Assembly: GCA_027600665.1 (NCBI GenBank)
Contig: JADGJL010000423.1
Span: forward strand, 1-13,806
DNA length: 13,806 bases
Direction: 5' to 3'
Origin: Irineochytrium annulatum
Lineage: Eukaryota > Chytridiomycota > Chytridiomycetes > Chytridiales > Chytridiaceae
Shown: in pieces, positions 1 to 8,969 of the stretch
How the letters are laid out: each line of letters opens with the position of its first letter
Position numbering within the stretch: position 1 is the first letter of the stretch
Notes under the pieces: model-generated
Seen by the model: the letters and a program-made list of their open reading frames with translations, nothing else
The model's database searches: none
What the model was told of the DNA's origin: nothing
Made by a program: the position numbers and the translations under genes

Positions 1-134
1 GCGGCAGGGCGAGCGCGGCTGCGGAGGGAGTAGGCGGATGGAGGGAGACAGGGGGCAGCGGAGCGCGCAGCGGCGACAGATGCGGACGACGGCAGGCCGG
101 ACGGCGACAGGTGTGGGCGAGCGGGGAGGGGAGC

Positions 135-164
135 TGGCGGATGGTGGCGGATGGTGGCGGATGG
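135..164. repeat. 10-bp tandem repeat, three exact copies
   Basis: The unit tggcggatgg occurs three times head to tail without mismatch. It sits in a G-rich segment with several GG and GGGG runs. It looks like a simple minisatellite; no function is visible. Confidence 0.85.
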
Positions 165-298
165 TGACAGGGGGAGCGCGGCGGGCCGCGAGCAGGCGAC
201 TGACGACGGTAGAGCAAGTGGATGTCGCGTTTGGCGGGATCGGAGGATTTCAAGAATTCGCGCGAATTTGAAAACAGCACTGTGGGCCCCCCAATCCG

Positions 299-354
299 CA
301 CCAAAATTCCAACGCGAATTGCGGGCCCCGCAATCCTGCGTTGGAGTTTTGGTG
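299..354. repeat. Nested inverted repeat (17-bp arms)
   Basis: The left arm at 299-315 and the right arm at 338-354 are reverse complements at 16 of 17 positions. Between them lies a second palindrome at 318-334, with the arms attgcggg and cccgcaat around one central base. The whole could fold into a long hairpin or cruciform. A weaker partial copy of the core (gggccccccaatcc) lies just upstream at about 284-297, beside gggccccgcaatcc inside the hairpin, so the element may have grown by duplication. It could be a foldback or MITE remnant, a protein-binding site or a transcript hairpin; the sequence does not decide. Confidence 0.75.
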
Positions 355-776
355 AATTTTCGTCTCCCAGCTGCCAAAGGGAGCCTAATTGTCGCGGCCA
401 GGGCGAGAAGCGTGCTTGTGCAGTACATGACCGTATCTTACGATCGTCATCGTATATTGGGACAGGAACTTGGAAAAGCATCCCGACAATATATCATGTT
501 TAAAGACAGCCATCATAAACCTGACGACGCGTGCATTCGAACGTGGAGGAAAAGATGCCCCGCAGAATAAATAGTCGGTTGAGGGAGAAAAGGTTTGGGT
601 GGGAGTGTGGCCGGACTGGTGCCCGACGTGAAGCCTTTAGATGACCAGTAGGCATAGCAAAAGGGGTGAGTAAGGGCTCGGCATCGCCAGTCCGCCTTCG
701 CAGGTTAATACCGGCAAACAACGTAGAAGGTCAAAGAGTTCCGCCAGAAAGCAGCAATTAGCTGCCGACAAGCGAG

Positions 777-794
777 GGGTGGGAGTAGCGACAA
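777..794. repeat. Target-site duplication, 5' copy
   Basis: The 18 bases gggtgggagtagcgacaa match 2711-2728 at 17 of 18 positions (g785 against a2719). They lie immediately before the first LINE-like coding sequence. The partner copy directly follows the A-tail, as expected for target-primed reverse transcription. Confidence 0.8.
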
Positions 795-1613
795 ATGTGC
801 CGGAGTCCAACAAAGACCAAGGACAATACGCAATTTTGATCCGAGAACTAACGGGCCCGCGGCCGCGTGGTCGACCAAGGGCGCGACCACTGCTTTTGCC
901 GAAGTTTGGACGTGTCAACGGTACGCTCTGGAATTTTGAGGACGATGAGGAAGATGCCCTGGATCGGCGAGCAGAAGACGTTCGTCAGCTGGTGAATGAT
1001 GGATGGCGCTATGAAGGTCTACGGTTGGAAGGGCCGGCAGATGCAGTTGCGGCAACACACGAACTTCTGGCACGTCGAAGGGCCGATCCCGCACCGCTTC
1101 GTATTTACACGGATGGCTCATGTGACCCAACAACGGGCGCGATGGGAGTAGGAGTAGTTTGGCGCAACGATGAAGGCGTAGTGGATGAGTTGGCCATCCG
1201 TGCCGGTGCCGCTCCTCCTTCGTCATTTCAACCAGAGACGCTGGGCTTGCTAATGGCACTGGCAAGCGTGACGAGACGGAACGGCGCGCATATTCATTGA
1301 TAATCTGGGAGTTGTTCTTACGTACAACGGATACGTGTCGTGCACGCCAGCAGGGGCAGCAGTGCTGATGCAACACCCTGCGATGCGACGCTGGGATGTC
1401 ATCCAAGCTCAAATTGACCGGAGACGTGCTAGCGGCAAGGCCCCTTGTGAGGTTCGGCATGTACCAGCCCACCAGGGGGTGCTGGGAAATGAGGAAGCCG
1501 ATTTAGCGGCGGCGGCTGGGCGATCCGCTGCGGTAACGGCGGAGGCGGCCAGAGATGCTCAGCGTCACTTACGATATGGGTTAGTTGTGGCTGGCCGACG
1601 CATTGATGGGTGA
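795..1613 (+). pseudogene. LINE ORF2 remnant: RNase H domain, frameshifted
   Basis: The RNase H fold is recognisable in two frames. The first, in the frame of position 779, carries the opening strand RIYTDGSCD with the catalytic Asp at 1112-1114, and the catalytic Glu in QPETLGLL at 1235-1237. A frameshift near 1285-1295 is followed by the second frame, with FIDNLG (Asp at 1299-1301), then VRHVPAHQGVLGNEEADLAAA, where the last catalytic Asp is at 1500-1502. The four acidic residues and the His-containing loop are all still visible, although the frame is broken. A premature TGA at 1611-1613 ends the second frame. The same frame would continue beyond it with LINE-like sequence to another stop at 1728-1730. 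Confidence 0.85.
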
Positions 1614-2602
1614 ATCCGCCGCACACTTCGCGATTGGACCGAATGGCAGGCAATTGGGGAGTATCTTGATATTTCGTACAATCTGGACTTACAACGCTTC
1701 TGCCGAATTCATAGACTGGAACCTCACTAATTTACTCATGCATGATGGGGCGACGTCGACTATGTTGCGCACTACGACGTCCAATGCGCGGTGGCGGCGA
1801 TTTGTGGTTTAGGCACGCCATAATTTATTACCGACTCAGACAGTTATGGCAAATCGATATCCAGCAATATATCCTGATGCCATGTGCCGCGTATGTGGTG
1901 TTGAACCAGAAATTGCGACGCATATATGGGCTTGTAGGGGCATGCAATTGCCGCGCGACACAATGTGGGAAACTTGGCAAGCGAGCCTAGTTGACGCTTA
2001 GTAACCACATCCCGACACGCAACCGCGATGGGTTGCGGACGCGGTTACGCTTGTGGGAGTTCACCGGGAATTACGGGCCCGTACCCGGTCTTGTTATGAC
2101 AGCTGGGGGGCTACTTACTGGCGTGGTCCCGAGCGAGCTGAAGGCTCGAATATACCGCGAGACGGAGCAAATATCGATCACACAGATCGACGTCATATTG
2201 ATGAAAGAACTGCGGTGGCTGTTGGTGGAAGCACGAGGTTTATGGAACGAGCGCTGCGCACAGACTATCCTGTGGGAACGGGCAAACGCCATCGACTGGA
2301 GGGCAAAACGGGGACGACAGCACCTGCAAGAGGAGGAGCGCCAACCGCGTGGCCGGGGCGATCGAGACCGTCGGCAAACTTGTCGCCACTGTGATAAAAT
2401 TCACACGGCTGGAAGTTGCTCGAGGCAGTATCAGCAAATACAAACGGGGAATACAATGCGGGCCAATGGTTATGGGGAAGTGGGCGGCATTTCGGCCATG
2501 GCTAATGCAATGCGGGGTGTCAGTAAGGCAGTACGAGTACGCTATAACGGCGTCCATATGGATATACATAATGAGCAAATCGCTCTACGGGGTGTACGTT
2601 AA
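1614..2602 (+). pseudogene. LINE ORF2 remnant: C-terminal zinc segments
   Basis: Continuation of the LINE ORF in shifting frames. About 1780-2001 (frame of 1585) reads through an in-frame TAG at 1810-1812 into ARHNLLPTQ and then MCRVCGVEPEIATHIWAC, a C-x2-C-x8-H-x3-C zinc-binding motif (Cys codons 1885, 1894, 1933; His 1921) typical of the tail of RNase H-bearing LINE proteins. It stops at 1999-2001. Another frame, open from 1991 to 2602, carries the Trp/Arg-rich C-terminal part (LWNERCAQTILWERANAI) and a second cluster, CRHCDKIHTAGSC, a C-x2-C-x3-H-x4-C arrangement starting at 2381. No intact product can be made. Confidence 0.75.
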
Positions 2603-2710
2603 AATTTCGTCTTGAGAGCCATAGGCATCTCCGGTGGGCTGTAGTAAGGGCTGCAGCAAACTGTTCACGTACTTTACAAGTAATACAAGAGATGTGTTTC
2701 CAAAAAAAAA

Positions 2711-2728
2711 GGGTGGGAATAGCGACAA
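2711..2728. repeat. Target-site duplication, 3' copy
   Basis: gggtgggaatagcgacaa follows directly after the nine-A tail and repeats 777-794 with one mismatch. Sequence beyond it (2729-2803) is the original 5' flank of the coiled-coil/C1q gene. Confidence 0.8.
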
Positions 2729-2803
2729 CTGCGACAGCTCCTATTGTTGTGAAGCGGAGTTTGGGAGTTGACGACCACCATTTGGAAGTCATTATAACGG
2801 GAC

Positions 2804-4618
2804 ATGGAAGGGTCGAACATGACGCATGTGGTCGCCGCCCTGATGGAGCAGGCGCGAACGATCCGGCTTTTACAACAAGCTGTCGCCGACTTGGAGGTCG
2901 CGAAACGATCTCACTCCCCGACCTCATTCGGGGAGATCAAGCGATCCCTGGCGACGAAATCCAGCTGCGCCGATGTCGAGGACTTACGCGTCAAGGTCAA
3001 AATGCTGGAGGAACAGCTGGCGCAGACGGACATGCATGCTGGCAGAGAACGTACTGCACATGGTCCCAAATTCTCGGTCGATATGAACGGGCGCAACGTA
3101 AGCAACCTGGACCGAATGGCCACTAAGCTTACGCCGGGACCTCAGCAACCAAATTACAACTCCAAGGAATCTCATTACGGGTCCGAGAAGTTCTCCTTTT
3201 CGGGAAAGGAGGACACGAGCAGGGAGAAGGTGCTATACGAAAGTAGACTCAAGGCGTTGGAGGAGGCTCTCGTGGACATGCAACAAGCCTCAAAAAGCCT
3301 TGGGCTTCGCGTATTAGACGTCGAGCGGACTGCGGGGAAGCTTGAAGACGAAATGGCCAAATTCGCCCAGTCAAAGGAAAGCCTTAGAAGTCGATTGGAT
3401 TACCATGTACTTTCTGTGGAGGCACTACGAAAATCTTTGCCAAAAGGAGACACTCCGTCTTCTAATGTCGCCACCCTAACGGATATTGACATTCGGCTGC
3501 ATGAGTTGCGAACAAATATGAACAGAAAGGTTGAGACACAGACGCTCGAGAAGTTGATGCCATTTTTGGCAACACGGGAGGATCTGAAGCAAGCGATGAA
3601 GGCCGCCAAGTCATTTAAGGAAGGCAAGCCTAAGGACGAGATCCTTCCTGAGCTGCTGCAGATGCTGCAAAAGCATTGGGATAAGCAGCAGGACTTCATC
3701 CGCCAGGAAGTTAAGAGCGTGATGTTGTCTCAGGAGTTCATGCGGCGACAAGATTCCGGGCATGACGTGACCGCAAGCTCCAACGCTGTTCGAATGCATG
3801 AGGCCTTGTTTAAGAAGACGAACGCGTTCATGAAGGAGTTGAACAATCGCCTTCAAAGCTTAGAGAGTCAATTAGCTTCTAATGGGCAGAAAGGCGATTG
3901 GAGGGCGTTGAAAGATCGAATGAAGAAGCTCGAAGACGCGTTTGTCTCTGGTAAAGACAGAGAATCCTGGAGGGGCATGCTTAACGACACCTCGGATGAG
4001 CGCAACTTGCCGCCCGAGATGCCATCGACTGATGGCTATGCGCTTATGCATGACAAGCTGTCAAGGGAGTTTGATGAAAAGTTATTCTTACTATGTTCAG
4101 ACCTGAGCGCCTGCAAAGCCGCATTTCAGAATGCGGCAAGCCAGCCCTTCTACAGATGCGGACAGTGGCTGTGGCGATCCTCCACATTAAAGCAAGGTTC
4201 TGCCGTGCCGTGGAACTACGAAACGACGAACACGGATTCGGAAAACTTTTTCTGGGAGCAAGACCAGCCGTTCATCAAAGTCACGGAGCCCGGGCTTTAT
4301 GAAATTACTTTTGCATTTTTCACGAAATGCAGACCGTCAGTTCAGCTGATTATTAACGGGGAGTCGGTCATATCAGCTATCAACGCTCCGTCATTTGTTG
4401 TTCATCACTCTTCCGGTTTAATTTCCGACGGCAATGGACACATCGAAGAGGGAACTATAACGGGCCTTAGTTTGATGGTAGCGTTTTACTCATTGAGCAA
4501 GCTAATTACTTTCTAGGACTTTATTGCCCTACCGCCAAAGTCAACAATATCACTTCATTATCACACCAACAACAAACGAATGCTAGGGCACGGTTTCATG
4601 GGACTGAGAAAGCTCTGA
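2804..4618 (+). CDS. Coiled-coil protein with C-terminal C1q/TNF-like domain
   Basis: Two exons, 2804-4477 and 4517-4618, join in phase 0 to give about 591 aa. The ATG has an in-frame TAA nine bases upstream; a second ATG at 2819 is also possible. Residues 1-460 are mostly heptad-like coiled coil (about 5-35, 58-75, 140-215, 225-290, 330-400) with polar linkers. Residues about 465-591 are a C1q/TNF-like beta-sandwich: FFWEQDQPFIKVTEPGLYEI, then RPSVQLIINGESVISAIN, FVVHHSSG, TITGLSLMDFIALPPKS, and an ending GFMGLRKL. The MDFIALPPKS junction is created by splicing; without it the protein would end in an unrelated tail. There is no signal peptide or membrane segment, so it is probably intracellular, unlike animal C1q proteins. 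Its function is unknown; an oligomeric structural role is inferred. It converges on CEP135, with 274 bp between stops. Confidence 0.82.
4478..4516 (+). other. 39-nt intron hiding the C1q-like C terminus
   Basis: It begins GTAGCG, has a branch-like gctaattac and ends TTTCTAG. Its 3' splice-site TAG is also an in-frame stop, so an unspliced reading ends exactly at the intron's last base. Splicing restores the conserved last strands of the C1q-like domain. Confidence 0.85.
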
Positions 4619-4892
4619 GATGTTTCTTGTATTCTTTTTGTGATGGATGTTGGCCTACTATAGATACTGCAGCTTGAAGGCTAAACGTGACTTTGGCACC
4701 ATACTGCTCCAAGCAATGCAATATATGTACATGGAGACAGCAATGTCTGTTCGTTTTAGAGATATATGAGTCATTCATCAACCCGTTTGGACCGGCGGCT
4801 GTGCAGCCGTTGGCAACTTCAACAACTACACCGCGCGTCAAGTAGTGGGCGAGGACAGCTTAATATCATACAACCACCACAGCTCAGGAACG
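4619..4892. other. Convergent 3' intergenic region
   Basis: It separates the stops of the coiled-coil/C1q gene (+) and CEP135 (-), so it must hold both 3' ends. No canonical AATAAA pair or recognisable coding sequence is visible. A minus-strand open stretch at 4596-4841 resembles nothing known. Confidence 0.6.
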
Positions 4893-7800
4893 TCATGCAA
4901 ATTCAGTAACAGTTTTTCCGACACTCCGGATTTGAGCCTCTAAGACTTGCTTTGTCGCAAGTAGCTCCGCATTCATCGCTTCAATCTGAATCTTGCGCGC
5001 CCGTTCCGAAGAAACCAACATTTCAAGTTTTTCACTTACGACTTTCTGTAGTATGTTAGCCTATTAATATCCCACATGGCATCACCTGAGACTGCAGCTC
5101 AGTAATGGCCTCGTCTTTTTCGCGCATTGCTCTATTAATAGAGTGATGCAGGCGATCGTTTTCGGTCAATAGTGTCGAAACTTTCTTTTGAACGTCATGT
5201 CTATCGTGGTCTAATGTTTGCGCTAACTCGCGAGCGGCTATGGATTCCCGTAGCAACCTTTCTTTGTCACTCTGGTACACGTTTTAATGTATACAACGGC
5301 AGTGGTTGGGTTTTTCCTAACCTCTAAGTGCTTGCATATTCTTTCCATCGTCGCCAAACTCTTCGTAAGATCTAAAATTGTTAAAAATAACAAGGGGGGA
5401 GAACTCACTATTGCACTGCTTCTCGTAGGCTGTTAGATCGATTTTAAGCTGCGATATATCCGCAGTATGGCCGTCCAATGCTGCTTGAAGCTGCACGATT
5501 TTCTTGTCGCGCATAACGACCTCCATTCTAACTGGGTGAACTTTAATATCATGGGAACGTTGTACCGTATATTATTTGCGTCCTCTGATGTACTTCTCTG
5601 CGCCTCTTTTGTGCGGTCGTAAGCGGTAACCAACTTCCGATACGACCTCATCAAGTTCTCCTTCTCAACGTCTTTAACGCGCAGCATGTCGTTTAAGTGC
5701 GACACTTGTTTATCGCACTCTTTCAGTTCCGTTTCGAAACGGCTTCTTTCACGTACAATCTACGAAATAAGCATAGGAGATGAAAGAAAGCAGACAAACG
5801 TCAGTCAATTCCGAGTTGATCAGTTGATTCTCTCTCATCAAAGCCTCAAGATCATTGTTTAATTGCGTCGATTCGTTGCTGAAGTTCTGCTCATTCTTAG
5901 ATGCGACAATATATCAACCGAACCTTAGCTAGCGACGAATAATCATCACGCTCCCGCCGCAGAAGCGAAATTTGTTGGTGACAAGAAAGGAGGTCACGAT
6001 CCTGCTCGTTTAAACTTTTGTTCAAAGCATCGACGTTATGTCGCAACTCATCAATGCGACTCTCCAAATCGGCATTGACTTGGCTGAGGCTTACGATTTT
6101 AACTAGACAAGGTATAAATAAACAAAAAATCGGTCGTTATTAATATGCCCTCAGCGTGAAGTAAGGCTTCAGTCTTTTCGTCAAGCTCTTGGCGACATAC
6201 GTCCCGATCCTTGTCAACTTTTACTAGGGCGTTGTGTTGCTGTAAGACTTTCTGCGACATTTGTTGACATTCGCGCCGAGACGCTTCAATCTGAACTTTA
6301 TACTCTTCAGCGTTCTCTTTTGCTTGCAGTATGCTTGCTTTTAAATCCTTTATGTGAAAAGCCTGTGGGACGAATATTAACCCGCATGAGTATGAAGAGA
6401 CAATACGTCGTTTTCACGTTCCAACTCTAATCTGGAGATATTTGCGCGTAGTTGATCCGACACGCGCTCGTGGTCTTTGAGTTCGTCTTGAGCCTTAGCA
6501 AGGTCGAGATCTAGCTTTGTCACACTCTCGGCCAGTCGACGAATGTCGTTTTCGCGTTCGGTGACAATACTTGCCAACCTGAAAAACGCAAAACTGATCA
6601 ACTTCAAGCTTGACGACATAATCCCCACCTTTCCCTTTCCACTTCAGCCTGCCGGACGATCTCCGTCGCGCTCGCCCCCGTTTCGTAATGCTGGAACAAG
6701 GACGACTGCAACTCCTTTTGTAACTTTTCAATTTCGCTGTTCATTTCCTCAATTCGAGTCTTCATTTTGAGATCTAGCCCTTTGGCAACTTCGCTTTGTG
6801 TCAAAAACAGACAATAAAAAGGCGGAAGTTACCAACCGTCACTTCGGCTGGAAAGCTCTCCCTTGGCCTAGAGCTTGTAAGAACGCATTTCTGAAGGCCT
6901 TCACCTCTTCGTAAAGTGATGCGAGCTTATCTCGCTCAAGAGTCAAATCCTTAACGTTGCTCATAATTTCATCAAGTTCTATCTCCATCTTTTTCAGAAG
7001 TGACATTAGCTCATCGCGGCTCCTTTACTTAGGTAAGTTTAGTTAAAAGCGTCAGCATACTTTCTAGTCCGGGTAAGCTCGTCATATATATTATTTTTTT
7101 CTTGCAAGGTCTGCTTTTTAAATTGAATCGTTCAATGCGATGCTAACCGTTTTGAGATCTGCTTCCAAATTGGAAAATTTCATAGCTTCCGCCGCCTGGT
7201 TTTGGATCTTATAATATTAATCACCGCGGAGTTCAAATCTCCGTACATAGTGATTCAACGATTTGATTTCGTTGCGGAACATTTCATTTTGGCTGACGCA
7301 GCCGCGGAGGCGGTCCCTGAGTTCTCTATTGGAGTCAAGAAGTGTCTTAAATCGTTAAATTAGGCATTTCAAGTGCTGGCAACCTTATGATCTTCACCGA
7401 CCGATGCATCTTCCTTTAAGTTAGGGCTTCCTAGGAGTCGTCAGAGAACGATAAATTTCTCAACTTGCCCTTACCATTATCATCAATGGGAGACGATTGG
7501 GCTGGATGAACGTCGATGGCCTAACGGGTGAGTTATGGTAGACGGCGTATCTCTACATTTGCCTGGCAAGCGGCATCTTGTTTTGAGGGATGTCGTCCAG
7601 AAACACGGACGGACCGGGTCGCTTCCTTTAATGAGGCCTCAAACTTCGAGACGGACTTTTCAAGCGCTTGGTTCTTGGCCTTTTCCGCCTTCAATTCCTC
7701 CATAAGCGAAGCTCTTGCATTACACAAGTTTTCAAGATCATCCCTCATCGTAGCTTCTTGTAAAACTTTTTCCTGCGCGCATGTTAACACAACTCGCGCG

Positions 7801-8883
7801 TCCTTGCAACGACCTTTTCTAATGAGTCTACGTGATCTTGCAGGATTTCCATCTGCTGCTCTAATTGGTCTATCCTCTGCTTTGCCATTGGCAGTTGACT
7901 TTTCACAAATTCCCCGGCGCCGGAGCCAGGAAGGTCTTGGGCCTGAAAATCATTGCCATCCTCCTTTCGTACCACAGAGAATTGCTTTGAACGACTTATT
8001 TCTAGTTGCGCTCCCATCCGGGTTATTTCCCTCTCGCGCTTCTCCAACTGCTCTCTAAGAAGATGTATCTTTGCAAACTCTTAGCAAGGACTGCAAAGCA
8101 TCACCAACCTCGCTTTCTAGGTCGCAATTATTGGCCGACAAATCGCTGCAGCGAAGTTCGAGGCTGTCTATCTTTCCCTGGCTCAAGGACAATACATCTA
8201 CAACCGCCGGGTTTGGGGGTGGGAACGGGTTCGAGTTGAACGTCATGGGCTCTAGATAAACTTAACGCGCGGCATTGCCGTCCATAGCACCTACCAAGAC
8301 CCGTTTCGATATCAAGCTTTTGAAGCCTTTGGAAAAGCTTTTCCACTTTCGCCGACTTAACGTCAGCAGGCTTACCACCCACTCCAGTCGACAGCATCCC
8401 CGCCTTGGCGAACGCCTCCTCGACCTTTGATCGCTCCTCCTCGGCGCTCTTTTGCTCCAAGGCCAGCTTTTGAGCATATTGGGATACCATGAAACGCAGC
8501 TCGGCCATTTCTATCTCCAGATGGCGAACAGCCTGCCTATTTCGCCGGTCACGGGCATCACGGTCGTCAGCAATCCGAATTAGATCCATATGCACTTGGT
8601 TGTTCTCCTTCGTCAAGCGAGCTATTTCCCCGCGTAGAGGCTGGACCTAAGCAGGGTGAGAAGTCAGCAGACCTAGAAGTAACGCCGTTACATGGTCTTC
8701 CAGGCTTGTTGCATCCTGCTGCATGTGTTTTGCCTGCGATTTGTATTTTCTAGCTGACTCGGTCGTTTGAATCAAATCTGCGACAAGGCGCCGCAGTAAA
8801 GCCGCCGAATCTGGTGAAAATGGCTCCTTGTAACCCAGTGTAAGCAGCCTGTGCGCAAGGACGGCGTCGCCGCCATCGGGCAT
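4893..8883 (-). CDS. CEP135: CEP135/Bld10 centriole and basal-body cartwheel protein
   Basis: 22 exons give about 1044 aa (human CEP135 about 1140). Exons, 5' to 3': 8883-8692, 8646-8295, 8251-8092, 8054-7814, 7772-7557, 7520-7475, 7430-7384, 7345-7247, 7207-7148, 7110-7061, 7022-6905, 6867-6833, 6793-6629, 6578-6407, 6362-6149, 6102-5924, 5886-5800, 5759-5566, 5527-5409, 5371-5322, 5271-5086, 5045-4893. The N terminus carries the family signature: LGY at residues 16-18 and DLIQTTESARK at 37-47. Next come LTKENNQ, ELRFMVSQYAQKL and LEKREREI, then continuous coiled coil to the end. In known species the protein links the cartwheel spokes to the microtubule triplets and is needed for basal-body assembly. 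Less certain junctions: the 37-nt intron 8055-8091 (5' site GTCCTT), the acceptor at 7111/7114, the exon 11-12 intron, and an optional 48-nt intron 7563-7610 inside exon 5. Confidence 0.87.
6103..6148 (-). other. Probable GC-AG intron in CEP135
   Basis: Exon 15 ends in codons for LLHAE plus one G. The next coding base that keeps the coiled coil in frame follows a TCTAG acceptor. No GT lies where the donor must be; GC (GCATAT) at 6148-6147 fits, giving a 46-nt intron. It joins LLHAE to VKIVSLSQVN with unbroken heptads. Confidence 0.6.
7111..7147 (-). other. CEP135 intron with tandem NAGNAG acceptor
   Basis: The intron starts GTTAGC and ends AAAAAGCAG. Either AAG (34 nt) or CAG (37 nt) can serve, adding or dropping one Gln without changing frame. 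CAG is preferred because no other modelled intron is shorter than 36 nt. Confidence 0.6.
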
Positions 8884-8964
8884 CGTTGAGAGGCACTGTC
8901 GATTATCGGACGTTTCCGTTTAGAAGGCGGCTTGAGCAACAGCAGGTTCCACGCTTCATTGAAT
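8884..8964 (-). promoter_or_regulatory. 81-bp spacer: DNAJC21 3' end and CEP135 promoter
   Basis: The two minus-strand genes are head to tail with 81 bp between the DNAJC21 stop and the CEP135 ATG. The spacer must hold the upstream gene's cleavage site and the downstream gene's initiation signals. No TATA-like element stands out. Confidence 0.55.
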
Positions 8965-8969
8965 TTATT
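8964..8969 (-). terminator. AATAAA overlapping the DNAJC21 stop codon
   Basis: The last codons read AGA AAA TAA followed by A, so the canonical polyadenylation hexamer spans the stop. With only 81 bp to the next gene, it is the obvious candidate signal. Confidence 0.5.

Larger units (their letters stand above)
1..776. other. GC-rich flank with no recognisable gene
   Basis: No reading frame here resembles a protein family I know. Open stretches exist in several frames, but their translations are low-complexity (rich in Arg, Gly and Ala over the first 240 bases) or change character at the inverted repeat near 299-354. The first 240 bases are strongly purine- and G-rich. The last 140 bases (about 637-776) lead directly into the LINE target site. 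Before the insertion they would have been the upstream flank of the coiled-coil/C1q gene that now starts at 2804. I see no tRNA, no rRNA and no splice-linked coding exon. Confidence 0.5.
795..2710 (+). mobile_element. 5'-truncated non-LTR retrotransposon (LINE) with RNase H, dead
   Basis: About 1.9 kb of the 3' end of a LINE in sense orientation. In order it holds: a linker with a GTLWNFEDDEEDALDRR stretch; a ribonuclease H domain; a C-terminal zinc-binding segment; a Trp- and Arg-rich C-terminal region; a second Cys/His cluster; a short 3' untranslated part; and a run of nine A at 2702-2710. An 18-bp target-site duplication flanks it. The reverse transcriptase and endonuclease are absent, so the copy was truncated at insertion. 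Several frameshifts and stops interrupt what remains. RNase H plus a C-terminal zinc segment suggests an I-like or Tad-like clade (inference). The element lies 94 bp upstream of the coiled-coil/C1q start codon. Confidence 0.88.

Noticed and set aside
151..570. 139-residue + strand open frame in the GC-rich flank
   Set aside because: Composition changes abruptly at the inverted repeat, and the apparent internal repeat (RAPQS-like) is a translation of the duplicated palindrome.
667..2653. Identical agtaagggct at 667-676 and 2644-2653
   Set aside because: Ten bases only, without extended similarity on either side; probably chance and separate from the target-site duplication.
5896..5923. A 28-nt CEP135 intron ending CTAAG
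   Set aside because: A second in-frame acceptor nine bases on (GAGCAG, 5887) gives 37 nt, matching all other introns.
7528..8058. 176-residue open frame on the + strand
   Set aside because: It is antisense to CEP135 exons 3-5, whose coding frame is supported by family similarity; its translation resembles nothing known.
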